64,000 nucleotides of DNA from assembly GCA_964467915.1 (NCBI GenBank), contig CAYXSW010000005.1, positions 12,289-76,288 on the forward strand, read 5' to 3'. Position numbers and translations under genes: made by a program. Numbering within the stretch: the stretch's first letter is position 1; every line of letters starts with the position of its first letter. Below the pieces are notes generated by a model that was not told the origin of the DNA, made no database searches, and saw only the letters and a program-made list of their open reading frames with translations. Below are positions 34,794-44,375 of the stretch, piece after piece. The DNA is from MED-G16 sp964467915. Its GTDB lineage: Bacteria; Bacteroidota; Bacteroidia; Cytophagales; MED-G16.

Positions 34794-35268
34794 CCGATAT
34801 ATTTTTTAAATTTTTAAATACATTTAATATCCCTTGTATAGCTAGCAATAGAAATGAAATTGGTATCATAGATTTAATTAAGAATCTAAATGGCAATCCT
34901 CCTGGATCTGGACTAGACTCTAGAATTTTAAATGAGTCTTCTACAAAAGGAATGGAAGTGTAGAATATGATTATACTAAAAGGCAATAAGAAAATAATGT
35001 TTCCAATAAGGTTAATTATATTCTTTCCTTTATCTGAAAATTTATTATAGAATACATCAACCCTCACGTGCTCATCTCTTTGCAGTGTCAGGGAAGATCC
35101 TATCAGAAAAATTACAGCAAACATGTGCCACTCTAATTCATATAATGAAGCGCTTGAAAAATTAAAAACATATCTTAAGAATACATCAAGTGAAATTAAA
35201 ATCACCAACATAAATGATAGCCAAGAGCAAGCATCACCAATTTTTTTAATTATTTTCTCTAGAAACAT
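34786..35268 (-). CDS. dctQ: TRAP transporter small permease (DctQ)
   Basis: The 160-residue small membrane subunit of a TRAP transporter. It has four hydrophobic helices and the family's LEWHMFAVIFLIGSSLTLQR followed by DEHVRVDVFYNKFSDKGKN, the most conserved stretch in DctQ proteins. It precedes dctM with an 8-nt overlap, the usual order. It diverges from rlmN, with 69 nt between the two starts. Together with dctM and the separately transcribed binding protein it makes one complete transporter. Confidence 0.9.
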   Translation of the reverse strand: MFLEKIIKKIGDACSWLSFMLVILISLDVFLRYVFNFSSASLYELEWHMFAVIFLIGSSLTLQRDEHVRVDVFYNKFSDKGKNIINLIGNIIFLLPFSIIIFYTSIPFVEDSFKILESSPDPGGLPFRFLIKSMIPISFLLLAIQGILNVFKNLKNISDG

Positions 35269-35308
35269 ATTTAATGAAAATAGATATTTTTTAAATATAT
35301 GCTTTTAA

Positions 35309-35316
35309 TATCTTTG
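35309..35316 (+). promoter_or_regulatory. Putative rlmN promoter, -7 element
   Basis: TATCTTTG, an exact TAnnTTTG match, 21 nt before the TTG used as the rlmN start. It supports the TTG start, because the transcript would begin at about 35320 and no ATG precedes the conserved residues. Confidence 0.45.
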
Positions 35317-35337
35317 CTGGTATAAAAATAAAAAAAA

Positions 35338-36369
35338 TTGAAAAGAGACATAAGGGAATTACCTTTAGAGGAGATTGGGAAATTCTGTACAGAGAATGGT
35401 ATGAGAACATATGTCTCTAATCAAGTTTATTCCTGGATTTGGAATAACGCGTGCTCTTCCTTTAGTGATATGTCTAATCTATCAAAGAAGAATAGGGAGG
35501 TCTTTAGTGAACATTTTTCAATTAATAAAATAACTGAAGATCATCAGGAAAAAAGTAATGATGGAACTATTAAAATAAAGTTTAAGCTTTTTGATGGAAA
35601 CTTTGTAGAGGGTGTCTTGATCCCTCAAGAAAAGAGAATGACTGCATGTATTTCTTCTCAGGTAGGGTGTTCGCTTAGCTGTAAATTTTGTGCTACTGGG
35701 ACAATAGGTAGGATAAGGAATCTAACTGCTGGAGAGATTTATGATCAGGTAGTAGCTATTGCTGATAAATCAAAAGAATTTTATAATTTACCATTAACAA
35801 ATATTGTGTATATGGGCATGGGTGAGCCTCTTCTAAACTATAAAAATGTCATAAGGTCTATACACTTCATTACATCAGAAGAGGGTCTTCAAATGTCATA
35901 CAAGAGAGTTACTTTATCTACTTCTGGAATATCTAAGATGATTAGAAGACTAGCCGATGATAAAGTAAAAGTTAATCTTGCATTATCTCTCCATGCTGCT
36001 TCAGAGGAGATAAGAAATGAGATAATGCCTATAGGAGATTCAAATTCATTGGAGGACCTTAGAGATTCACTTAAATATTATTTTTCTAAAACAAAAAATA
36101 AAATTACCTATGAGTATGTCTTACTTAAAGATGTAAACGATAGCATAAGAGAGGCTGAGAAACTATATGAGTTCACTAAGCACATCCCTTCAAAGGTTAA
36201 TCTTATTGAATATAACCCTGTTGAAGGTCTGGGCTTTAAGAAATCTTCCCAGGAAAACACTGATGCTTTTGTTAATTTTTTAGATAATAAGGGGATAAAT
36301 GTAGGGGTCAGAAGGAGTAGAGGAAAAGATATTAATGCGGCTTGTGGACAATTAGCTAATAAAAAATAA
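35338..36369 (+). CDS. rlmN: 23S rRNA/tRNA adenine-C2 methyltransferase RlmN (TTG start)
   Basis: RlmN is a radical-SAM enzyme that methylates C2 of A2503 in 23S rRNA and A37 in some tRNAs. The 343-residue product has the radical-SAM cluster motif in GCSLSCKFCATG, preceded by the family's RMTACISSQV; it also has NIVYMGMGEPLLNY, KRVTLSTSGISKMIRRLA, LALSLHAASEEIRNEIMPI and the C-terminal RRSRGKDINAACGQLA with the methyl-carrying cysteine. The N-terminus KRDIRELPLEEIGKF matches the family only if translation starts at the TTG at 35338; the first ATG comes 20 codons later and would cut conserved residues. Confidence 0.95.
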   Translation: MKRDIRELPLEEIGKFCTENGMRTYVSNQVYSWIWNNACSSFSDMSNLSKKNREVFSEHFSINKITEDHQEKSNDGTIKIKFKLFDGNFVEGVLIPQEKRMTACISSQVGCSLSCKFCATGTIGRIRNLTAGEIYDQVVAIADKSKEFYNLPLTNIVYMGMGEPLLNYKNVIRSIHFITSEEGLQMSYKRVTLSTSGISKMIRRLADDKVKVNLALSLHAASEEIRNEIMPIGDSNSLEDLRDSLKYYFSKTKNKITYEYVLLKDVNDSIREAEKLYEFTKHIPSKVNLIEYNPVEGLGFKKSSQENTDAFVNFLDNKGINVGVRRSRGKDINAACGQLANKK

Positions 36370-36432
36370 AATTTCCAAATTTCCATTACGTTATTAAAGT
36401 GCAATTTTATGCTTTTGCCTGCACTAAATTTT

Positions 36433-36440
36433 TATATTTG
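36433..36440 (+). promoter_or_regulatory. Putative promoter of the giant T9SS protein, -7 element
   Basis: TATATTTG, an exact TAnnTTTG match, 19 nt before the chosen ATG (36460). A TTTTG at 36412-36416 lies 16 nt upstream, slightly short of the common 19-nt spacing. Its location just upstream argues for the start at 36460 rather than further upstream codons. Confidence 0.5.
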
Positions 36441-36459
36441 TAGATTGTATATATACGAA

Positions 36460-39400
36460 ATGAAAAAATTTTTATCATTTTTTATTCTGTGCTTTTTTAT
36501 AAATCTGGCTAATGTATTAGCACAATCAGAACCTATTGCGCATCTAAGTGTTGATCAGTTATCTATAGAGGAGAATGGTGGCGTCTCAAAACTTACAATT
36601 TCCCTTAAAGATGCCTCAGGAAATAGTATGAATGCATCATCAAGTATAGATGTAGCTATTTCCATATCTGGATCTGCAACTCTTGGATCAGATTACAGCA
36701 TCACAAATCTCACAAATGCAGATAATAAGATAATTACAATAAGCAGTGGTTCCTCATCTGCTTTCTTAACATTCACTTCAATTAATGATAATGATGTTGA
36801 GAGTGAAGAAAAAATAAAAGCTGAAATTGCTAGTGTAAGCTCTGGATCAATTCATTCTGTAAATAACGATAGGACAGTAAGCATATTAGATGATGACCTT
36901 TTAATATCTATGAAATTACATGCTGGAGATACGTTTCTTCTGGAAGAAGGATCTCCAAAAAGTGTTGTAAGAGTTGAAATAAATCAACCTGTTGCCCAAG
37001 ATATAGAAGTTCAAGTGGGGATGACAGGGGGAGATGCTGTTAATGCAGATGTTAATTTTACGGGAATTGTACAGATAAATGACGGGGATACTTTTAATGA
37101 TTTTGAGATATATGCTATCGATGATAGTGATTATGAGGACACAGAGTCTTTTTATATAAAATTAACTAATGTTAAGTCAGGACCAGGAAGAATAGTGAAT
37201 GACTCTATTGCGTTCTCTGTTATAGATAATGACCCGCCTAAGGTCTCTTTCTCACTAGATAAAGATTCAATTGATGAGGATGGTGGCGTTGCTAAACTTA
37301 CTATAACTCTTAGTAGAGTTTATGATAAGGACTCTAAGATAGTTTTAAATTATGAAGGATTAGACCCTTCTGTTAACACTAGCCTTGTTGCTGGAAAAGG
37401 AGTTGATTTTAATGCAGATCACACAACTAGTTCTGTTGATGAAGAAATAATTATTTTAGCTGGAAGTACAACCGCTGAAGTTACATTAAGTGCAATAGAT
37501 GATAATATTCAAGATCCTAACGAGAGTATAGTTATTACTTTAAATAACACTTTTTCTGATACCCCGCCATCCGAAAATATTTTCTATGAAATTGGTAAGA
37601 AGGCAATTATTAAAATTATTGATGATGAAAACCCTCCTGTCGCAGTAAATGATTCTTATTCTGGAGCTGACTGTGTAGATGAGGGAGGTGAATTAATAAT
37701 TAGTGATGCTGCCAAGGGTTTGTTAGCAAATGACTCTGATAAAGAGGGACCAATTGTTAGTATTGTGCAGCAGTCATTTCCACTAAATGGATTTATCTCT
37801 TGTCCAACTACGGGTTTGCCCGGCATATGTGATGACGGAACTTTTAGCTATAAGCACAATGGTAATGAGACACCTAGTGGTAATGATAGCTTTTCTTATA
37901 AGATAACTGACAATGATGGGTTTTTTGCAACAGGTCAGGTGTCAATTTGTGTTAACCCAGTTAATGATTGTCCAGTCGTAGACGGTGAAGCTCTCAAAGT
38001 AAACGAAGGAGAAGTTTACACAAGAGACCTTACAGCTGGGGTCTTAGATCCTGAGTACACTTTGGGAATTGATTTAGTTCTTAACTTTGAACTTATCACA
38101 CCACCATCTGTCGGATCAATAACTATATCCACTGCAGGAGTTGTCGAATATACCGCTCCACCTTTTGTAACTGGATCTGATCCTTTAAATACTAGTTTTA
38201 AATACAAAGTAACTGATGGAGGGGGTTGTGTTATTGAGGATGTGATTATGATTCAGATTAATAATTCTGTCCCTTTGGCTGTACCTGATACATTTGTAGT
38301 TGGTGTTGGTGGGACAATAAATATAATTGCACCCGGGATACTTTCTAATGACCCTGTACCATCAGGAGCTACAGCTCAGTCAGGCTTAGTAACTACTCCA
38401 AATCTTGCAATTACTAGCGGAGTTAATGCATTTAACTTAAATGCTGATGGTAGCTTCACATATACTCATAATGGTAGCTCATCTCCAAAAACTGATGAAT
38501 TTGAATACAGATTAACAATTATATATAGTCCAGGAGTTTTTGATGTTTCCGATGGTAAGGTGGTTATTAAAGTTAATGACTGTCCTACTACTGTTACAGA
38601 TACTTATGTTGTTGATGAGGGAGGTGTCTTAGTGGTAGACTCAATTAATGGTCTCTTAATCAATGACAGTGATATTAATGGTGATGTGATATACGCTTAT
38701 AAGGACTCAGATCCTAAGGTCCTGGAAGACCATACGGACAGTAAAAAAAGTATCGTTACAGTTAATGAGAATGGCTCGTTTACATATACTCATGGAGGAG
38801 GTGAGGCATCGCTAGACTATTTCTTGTACTATGCCAATGACGGAGTCTGCGACAGTCCTCCTGACACAGTTAAAATTATTGTAAATCCTGTAAATGATTG
38901 TCCTGTTACACTAATGAATGGGTATAATAGCTTGAGTTTATTGGACGGAGCCCCAATCAAAGATTATATAGAGGCACTATCTGATTTAGATGGGAACCCA
39001 ATCTCTATCGACAGTGTAAATGTAGATTCAGGAGGAGACACATTAACAGTCTATGCTTCAGATGGTACAACCTGGATATTAGATATGGATGAGGGTGGAA
39101 CAATTACTAGAGATTCTGCGGGAGGAGCACTTACAGGGGATTTTGATCTTGATGGGGATTATATTTTTATGAGGGAGTTACTACCTGGGTCGCCTAACTG
39201 GCTTCTAGATGTGGATGGGAAGCCAATTTATCCTTTCCCACCTCAGGCAAAAAGTTATACAGTTAATCCTGACGGTTCATTTACCTATGAACATAATGGC
39301 ACAGGAGCTATTAGAGATGTAATATATGTTGAGGTATGTGATGTGCCCACGGTGGGTCTCTCTTGTTGTTCTGTAGACTCCATAACGTTATTTTTTGGCC

Positions 39401-42400
39401 CTGATAATGCCTGTGCAGAAGGTCTTACTGACTATTTTACAGTTAATGAGGGTGGGACCTTGATAGCAGACGGTGCAAACATGGGTTACAACGATTACAT
39501 GTTAAATAAGGGTAAGAAAGCAAAATATACTGGAGTACTCTTTAATGATGTTGACGAGGAGGGAGATACTCTAAATGTCGCACTTGTAGACCGACCATTA
39601 TTTGGAACCATTGTCGGAGACACAATTAATCCTGACGGATCGTTTATCTACGTGCACGATGGTGGAGAACAAACAGCAGACATGTTCACTTATATAATGG
39701 GAGATATGGAAAGGCAATGTTCTACTGTTAAGGTCTATATAAATATAGTATCTGTAAATGAGTGTCCTACTGCTAATGATACGATATATACGGTTGCTGA
39801 GGGAGGCACGTTAACGATCTCAGGTTTACCTGGTGGTGGTGCTGGCACCTTCAGAAATTTTCCTGCGATAATGGGTAATGATTTTGACTTTGACATAGGC
39901 TCCAGACCTCAGATAACTGATAGTCTAATTGCATTCTACTCCATGTCTGAATTTTATGATTCACTTCCAGGTCCAAATTTAGTTCTTGATTATGACACAA
40001 TACCTACAATTATTGTGCGTAAGAAGGCTGATGATCAGAGTAGTAATAACTTTGATGGTTTTATGATGGGTGGAGTTCCTGATACAGTATCTCTCCCTAA
40101 CCCACCAGGTTGTGGGGCTTTGACTGGTGGTAAATGTGGTTCTCAGCCATATTTTATAAACTTTCCTAAGTCACCAAAAGTAGTTCCTGACAGGTTCCAG
40201 CCGCCACATGACAGAAATGCTTTTGAGTTTGATGGTGATTCCTCTTATGTTGAGGTAATAGATCAAATTCTAGCATTAAATAGGTCTAGATATACTATTT
40301 CGGGGTGGTTCAGATCATTTAATGACCCAACAGATTCCCCGACCATATTAAACTTTACCGTTGGTGGTAAGGAAAAAGGATTAAGTATTGGGATTAAGGA
40401 CGAAAAATTATCTCTTGGAATTGGTAATGGCACAGGTTACACAGTAAAGGCATCAGGTACGATAGGAAGCACTAAATTAACAGGGATATGGAACCATTTT
40501 GTATTTATTAAAAATGGAGATAATTACAAGATGTACCTAAATAAGAATGAAATATATTCTGAAACCTTAATCAATACATCCTTATCAGGAGTCTCTGCAC
40601 AATTACTCATTGGTAGGGACGTCACAGGAAATTTATTTCATGGCAGGATGGATGAACTATATATTATCGGAGACACAGTCTCTCAGGAGCAGATATTAAG
40701 TCTTTACTATGGTGTGTCCACTTCTCTTACTAACAAGCCAGATGATGGAGAATTAACAAGCTTTGGTTCGGATGGTTCATTTACTTATGTTCATGATGGA
40801 AGAGGTGATGACTTTGAAGATAACTTTATATATGAACTTTCAGACGGGGAGTGTACTGATCTTGGTAAAGTAACAATAGTTATTACACCTGTGAACGACT
40901 GTCCGATTGGTGTAAATGATACACTTAGAGTTGATGAGGGAGGTACTGTGACACTAGACGCCCCAGGAGTTTTAATTAATGACACTGATGAGGAAAAAGA
41001 TACATTGACTGCTGAAAAAGTTGTTGACCCTCTTCATGGAATTGCTACATTGGGTTCTGATGGGAAGATAGAATATATTCATGACGACTCTGAGACTCTG
41101 ATCGACTCACTAAAATATGTTGTCAAAGATGGCTCCGCAACTTGTGCTGATACCACTACTGTCTATATAATAATTAACCCAGTTCCTGACTGTCCAATTC
41201 CTGCAGATGACATCTACTATGTCACCGAGGGAGATACATTGACAGTGGATATTTGTGAAACCAAAAAATTAAATATTGGATCAAATAATGAAAATTGGGC
41301 TGCTGGTGAACCTAATAGTTCTGGTGATGAAAATATTGGTGAGATGTATGCAAGTGGAAAATGGAATGATGAGAAAGAGACAACTTCAAATAAAAGATAT
41401 CTACTTGAAGTTGATAAGTTGATTTCTTCAAAATCTGGGTATGCATTTTTAGGTCAGTATGACGGTCACTCTTACTTTAGCTCAAACCTTTCCTTCTTGT
41501 GGTATGACGCAAAAGCACATGCTGAAGCTAACGGTGGTTACCTTGCAATGTTAAAAACCACACTAGAAAATGATGCCGTTGCCACCATGGTAACTTCTGG
41601 CACATTCCATTTTGGACTCTATCAAGACGCATCAGACAAATATTTTAAAGAGCCAAAAGGTGGTTGGAAATGGGTGGATGGAACTTATCTATATGACGAA
41701 GGTGAAGAGAGAACTCTTTGTGGAGTCCTAGTTAATGATAATGATGGAGGTGGAGACACACTCTACGTTACAGATTATAAATTAGGTCTAATGGATAATG
41801 GGGTCTTAATAAATGATGAAATAAAATTTGATGGAAAATTTACCTATATCCATGACGGAAGTCAGTTAGGAGACACAATAGAATACCGAATAGAGAGTGA
41901 GCTCTGTGAAAGCGATGACTTTGCCAGAATCATCATTATGCCAATTAATGTTAACGATTGCCCTGTGGCAGTTCGTGATACTTTTTATATTGAAGAGGGA
42001 GGTACGTTAGATACAGTCGGAATCTTATTGAATGATATTGACCCGGACCCAGACTCAGTAGATGCACTAAGGGCTGAAAAAGTTTCTTCTAGTGATACTA
42101 ACCACGAAGATACCCTTAAAATTTTACCTAATGGGAGATTCTATTATGTCCATGATGGATCTGAATCATCTATTGACAGTGTGCAGTATAAGGTTATCGA
42201 TCTTTCTGGTTGTGAGAGTATTGGAACGGTGGTCATAATTATTAGTAGAGTTAATGACTTGCCAGTTGGAGTAGATGATAATTATTCTGTTTTTGAAGGA
42301 GAAACACTAGTAGTTCCTTTTAATCTAGGACTTTTATCCAATGACTCTGATCCAGATCATGCCCTTGATCAGTTAAGAGTTTTAGGCTTAACAAGCGTAC

Positions 42401-44373
42401 CTGGATTAACATTAAATCCTGATGGTTCATTTACCTATATCCATGATGGCTCTGACTCGCCTAATGAAATTTGTTTTAAATATATGATTTTTGATGGTGT
42501 AAATGGTCCGCCTCCTGGTCTCTCTGAAGAGACTGAAGTCTGTATCACAATTCTTAATAGAGTACCAATTTGTGATGGAGAAACTTATAATCTTTTAGAG
42601 GGCGAAGTTCTTACAACTGACCTTACTGATGGAGTGCTCGTAAATTGTAAAGACCCAGATCCTCTAGATATTATGACAGTAATTTTAGATACTCCACCTG
42701 AAAATGGAGCCTTTGTTTTAAATGATGATGGAACATTTTCTTATGACCATGACTGCTCTGACGACCCTGACGAAACATTCTTTACTTATTTTGTTACTGA
42801 CGGAGAGGATACTACCCAAGTCGCAGATACTGCATGGATAAATATTCAAAATGAATGTCCAGTCGGTAACGATGATCTCTATAGTGGAGTAGATGAGGGA
42901 GGAGTTTTAAATATTGGACCTTTCGATGGCGTCTTATCAAATGATTCAGATCAAAACGCATGTGATATTTTGGAAATTAAATTGTTAGACCCTCCATCAT
43001 TTGGTGGTGTTGTCTTGAACTCTGACGGTTCGTTTGACTATACTCATGATGATAGTGAGAATTTTGTAGATGAGTACACTTATCTTCTTAATGACGGTGA
43101 GTGTAGTACTTGGGATACAGTGACTGTGACTATTAGGATAGAGCCTGTTCCTGATACTCCTCCTGTTGCTGTGAAAGATTCTTTTGAATGTATAGATGAA
43201 GGTGATTTTCTTCAGATTCTTTTATCTGAAGAGGGAGTGCTATCAAATGATTTTGATTATGACACTGGACAAACTTTAAGTGCTGTACTAGTGAGGTATC
43301 CGCTTCATGGAGTTTTAATTTTAAATCCTAATGGAACATTTATATATTCTCATGATGGCGGAGAGTCTACCACTGACTCATTCACCTATTTTGCGGTAGA
43401 TGACACAGGATTAGAAAGTGATACGGTAACTGTCTCGTTATGTATAAACCCTGTAAATGACTGTCCAGTTCCAGCCGATGATATATTTAATATCAAAGAG
43501 GGAGATGTTATAGACTCGTCTCTGGTATTTAATGACTTTGATGTTGAAGGAAATGACCTTCTTATAAGTATAAATTCACCTCCAACTCTAGGTGGATTCT
43601 CCTGGACTCAAGATGGTAAATTCATCTACACTGCACCTGATGATATTCCGGCTCCTGGTCCAGAGATAGTCACTTTTGATTATATCTTAACAGATGTAGA
43701 GGATGGTTTTGCTACCTGTGATTCTACGGCAACAGTTACTATAATTATAAATTATGAAAATGATTGCCCAATTGTTGAAGATGATTCAATTATTGTAGAT
43801 GGCAGTGTTGCAAGTTCTAGAATTATTCCTGTCCTTGATAATGATTCAGACCCTGATTCTGAGATTGACACGACTAGTGTGAAGATAATTGCTGGACCAA
43901 CATTTGGAGATGCTATATCAAATATAGATGGAACTATAACTTATAATTTTGATGAGTCTCCAATTCCTTTTGACACTATCACTTATAGTGTCAGTGACTA
44001 TGAAGGGTGCGAGGTTCTTGGTAAAGTATACATCTATATTGAAAATTTAAGAAACCCTAGGTATAACCTTCCAAACTATTTTACACCTAATGGAGATGAT
44101 TTTAATGACTTCTTTGTTATCAAACATGAAAATATTTTAGAGGAAGATTTAAGTTTTGAAGTTAAGATTATGGACAGATACCAGAGAATTGTATATGAGG
44201 GTTTTGTTCAGTCAAGTGACAAGATATGGAACGGAATGAATTCCTTCACTTCAGAAATTGTTAAGACAGATTTCTATTATTATGAAGTCACACCAGTTGA
44301 GTATTATAATACTCCTTATGTGAGAAGAAGGGATAAGATGGTAGGTACAGTTTATTTAGAGAAGGAAAGATAG
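36460..44373 (+). CDS. Giant secreted multi-repeat protein with LamG, C-type lectin-like and T9SS type B sorting domains
   Basis: A 2637-residue surface or secreted protein. The signal peptide MKKFLSFFILCFFINLANVL sets the start at 36460. In order: three Calx-beta-like domains (about 25-385), then some 16 VCBS/cadherin-type Ig repeats, each opening near N(D/E)CPV and containing (V/D)EGG, GVL-ND-D and a GSFTYxHDG strand. Repeat 7 carries a LamG-like domain (about 1153-1420) and repeat 9 a C-type lectin-like domain (about 1605-1750) whose halves are swapped. A C-terminal gliding-motility-type (T9SS type B) domain follows from about 2531, with LPNYFTPNGDDFNDFFVI. It is probably exported by T9SS and acts in adhesion or glycan binding. 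Transcribed alone; the downstream DUF2891 gene converges with 2 nt between. Confidence 0.93.
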   Translation: MKKFLSFFILCFFINLANVLAQSEPIAHLSVDQLSIEENGGVSKLTISLKDASGNSMNASSSIDVAISISGSATLGSDYSITNLTNADNKIITISSGSSSAFLTFTSINDNDVESEEKIKAEIASVSSGSIHSVNNDRTVSILDDDLLISMKLHAGDTFLLEEGSPKSVVRVEINQPVAQDIEVQVGMTGGDAVNADVNFTGIVQINDGDTFNDFEIYAIDDSDYEDTESFYIKLTNVKSGPGRIVNDSIAFSVIDNDPPKVSFSLDKDSIDEDGGVAKLTITLSRVYDKDSKIVLNYEGLDPSVNTSLVAGKGVDFNADHTTSSVDEEIIILAGSTTAEVTLSAIDDNIQDPNESIVITLNNTFSDTPPSENIFYEIGKKAIIKIIDDENPPVAVNDSYSGADCVDEGGELIISDAAKGLLANDSDKEGPIVSIVQQSFPLNGFISCPTTGLPGICDDGTFSYKHNGNETPSGNDSFSYKITDNDGFFATGQVSICVNPVNDCPVVDGEALKVNEGEVYTRDLTAGVLDPEYTLGIDLVLNFELITPPSVGSITISTAGVVEYTAPPFVTGSDPLNTSFKYKVTDGGGCVIEDVIMIQINNSVPLAVPDTFVVGVGGTINIIAPGILSNDPVPSGATAQSGLVTTPNLAITSGVNAFNLNADGSFTYTHNGSSSPKTDEFEYRLTIIYSPGVFDVSDGKVVIKVNDCPTTVTDTYVVDEGGVLVVDSINGLLINDSDINGDVIYAYKDSDPKVLEDHTDSKKSIVTVNENGSFTYTHGGGEASLDYFLYYANDGVCDSPPDTVKIIVNPVNDCPVTLMNGYNSLSLLDGAPIKDYIEALSDLDGNPISIDSVNVDSGGDTLTVYASDGTTWILDMDEGGTITRDSAGGALTGDFDLDGDYIFMRELLPGSPNWLLDVDGKPIYPFPPQAKSYTVNPDGSFTYEHNGTGAIRDVIYVEVCDVPTVGLSCCSVDSITLFFGPDNACAEGLTDYFTVNEGGTLIADGANMGYNDYMLNKGKKAKYTGVLFNDVDEEGDTLNVALVDRPLFGTIVGDTINPDGSFIYVHDGGEQTADMFTYIMGDMERQCSTVKVYINIVSVNECPTANDTIYTVAEGGTLTISGLPGGGAGTFRNFPAIMGNDFDFDIGSRPQITDSLIAFYSMSEFYDSLPGPNLVLDYDTIPTIIVRKKADDQSSNNFDGFMMGGVPDTVSLPNPPGCGALTGGKCGSQPYFINFPKSPKVVPDRFQPPHDRNAFEFDGDSSYVEVIDQILALNRSRYTISGWFRSFNDPTDSPTILNFTVGGKEKGLSIGIKDEKLSLGIGNGTGYTVKASGTIGSTKLTGIWNHFVFIKNGDNYKMYLNKNEIYSETLINTSLSGVSAQLLIGRDVTGNLFHGRMDELYIIGDTVSQEQILSLYYGVSTSLTNKPDDGELTSFGSDGSFTYVHDGRGDDFEDNFIYELSDGECTDLGKVTIVITPVNDCPIGVNDTLRVDEGGTVTLDAPGVLINDTDEEKDTLTAEKVVDPLHGIATLGSDGKIEYIHDDSETLIDSLKYVVKDGSATCADTTTVYIIINPVPDCPIPADDIYYVTEGDTLTVDICETKKLNIGSNNENWAAGEPNSSGDENIGEMYASGKWNDEKETTSNKRYLLEVDKLISSKSGYAFLGQYDGHSYFSSNLSFLWYDAKAHAEANGGYLAMLKTTLENDAVATMVTSGTFHFGLYQDASDKYFKEPKGGWKWVDGTYLYDEGEERTLCGVLVNDNDGGGDTLYVTDYKLGLMDNGVLINDEIKFDGKFTYIHDGSQLGDTIEYRIESELCESDDFARIIIMPINVNDCPVAVRDTFYIEEGGTLDTVGILLNDIDPDPDSVDALRAEKVSSSDTNHEDTLKILPNGRFYYVHDGSESSIDSVQYKVIDLSGCESIGTVVIIISRVNDLPVGVDDNYSVFEGETLVVPFNLGLLSNDSDPDHALDQLRVLGLTSVPGLTLNPDGSFTYIHDGSDSPNEICFKYMIFDGVNGPPPGLSEETEVCITILNRVPICDGETYNLLEGEVLTTDLTDGVLVNCKDPDPLDIMTVILDTPPENGAFVLNDDGTFSYDHDCSDDPDETFFTYFVTDGEDTTQVADTAWINIQNECPVGNDDLYSGVDEGGVLNIGPFDGVLSNDSDQNACDILEIKLLDPPSFGGVVLNSDGSFDYTHDDSENFVDEYTYLLNDGECSTWDTVTVTIRIEPVPDTPPVAVKDSFECIDEGDFLQILLSEEGVLSNDFDYDTGQTLSAVLVRYPLHGVLILNPNGTFIYSHDGGESTTDSFTYFAVDDTGLESDTVTVSLCINPVNDCPVPADDIFNIKEGDVIDSSLVFNDFDVEGNDLLISINSPPTLGGFSWTQDGKFIYTAPDDIPAPGPEIVTFDYILTDVEDGFATCDSTATVTIIINYENDCPIVEDDSIIVDGSVASSRIIPVLDNDSDPDSEIDTTSVKIIAGPTFGDAISNIDGTITYNFDESPIPFDTITYSVSDYEGCEVLGKVYIYIENLRNPRYNLPNYFTPNGDDFNDFFVIKHENILEEDLSFEVKIMDRYQRIVYEGFVQSSDKIWNGMNSFTSEIVKTDFYYYEVTPVEYYNTPYVRRRDKMVGTVYLEKER
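39916..40725 (+). other. LamG/concanavalin-like domain grafted into repeat 7 of the giant protein
   Basis: Residues about 1153-1422. The start TDSLIAFYSM, the middle DDQSSNNFDGFMMGGVPDT and the segment AFEFDGDSSYVEVIDQI followed by SRYTISGWFRSF are the recognisable pattern of a LamG-like (laminin-G/concanavalin) domain, and GRMDELYIIGDTVSQEQIL is its typical final part. It sits between the opening VAEGGTLTI and the closing GSFTYVHDG of a single Ig repeat, so it is an insertion into that repeat, not a separate module. Confidence 0.75.
41263..41709 (+). other. C-type lectin-like domain in permuted order inside repeat 9 of the giant protein
   Basis: Residues about 1602-1750. What is normally the C-terminal half comes first: NWAAGEP (1612-1618), EMYASGKWND (1628-1637) and the closing strand RYLLEVD (1646-1652). 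Eight residues later the usual N-terminal half begins: GHSYFSS (1669-1675), WYDAKAHAEANGGYLAML (1681-1698), LEND, and GGWKWVDGTYL (1734-1744). In ordinary domains of this type GWKWVDGT directly precedes NWAAGEPN. Cys1599 and Cys1754 flank the insert. Confidence 0.7.
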
Positions 44374-44375
44374 AT

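Noticed and set aside
36409..36459. Upstream extension of the giant T9SS protein
   Set aside because: A clean signal peptide begins at 36460 and a -7 promoter element lies within the extension.
38016..38207. Open frames on the strand opposite the giant gene
   Set aside because: They are shadows of a well-supported gene and lack start signals and family matches.
37636..43900. DNA repeats in the giant gene as a CRISPR array or mobile element
   Set aside because: Similarity is at the protein level (units of about 100 residues with variable DNA); there are no short identical repeats with regular spacers.
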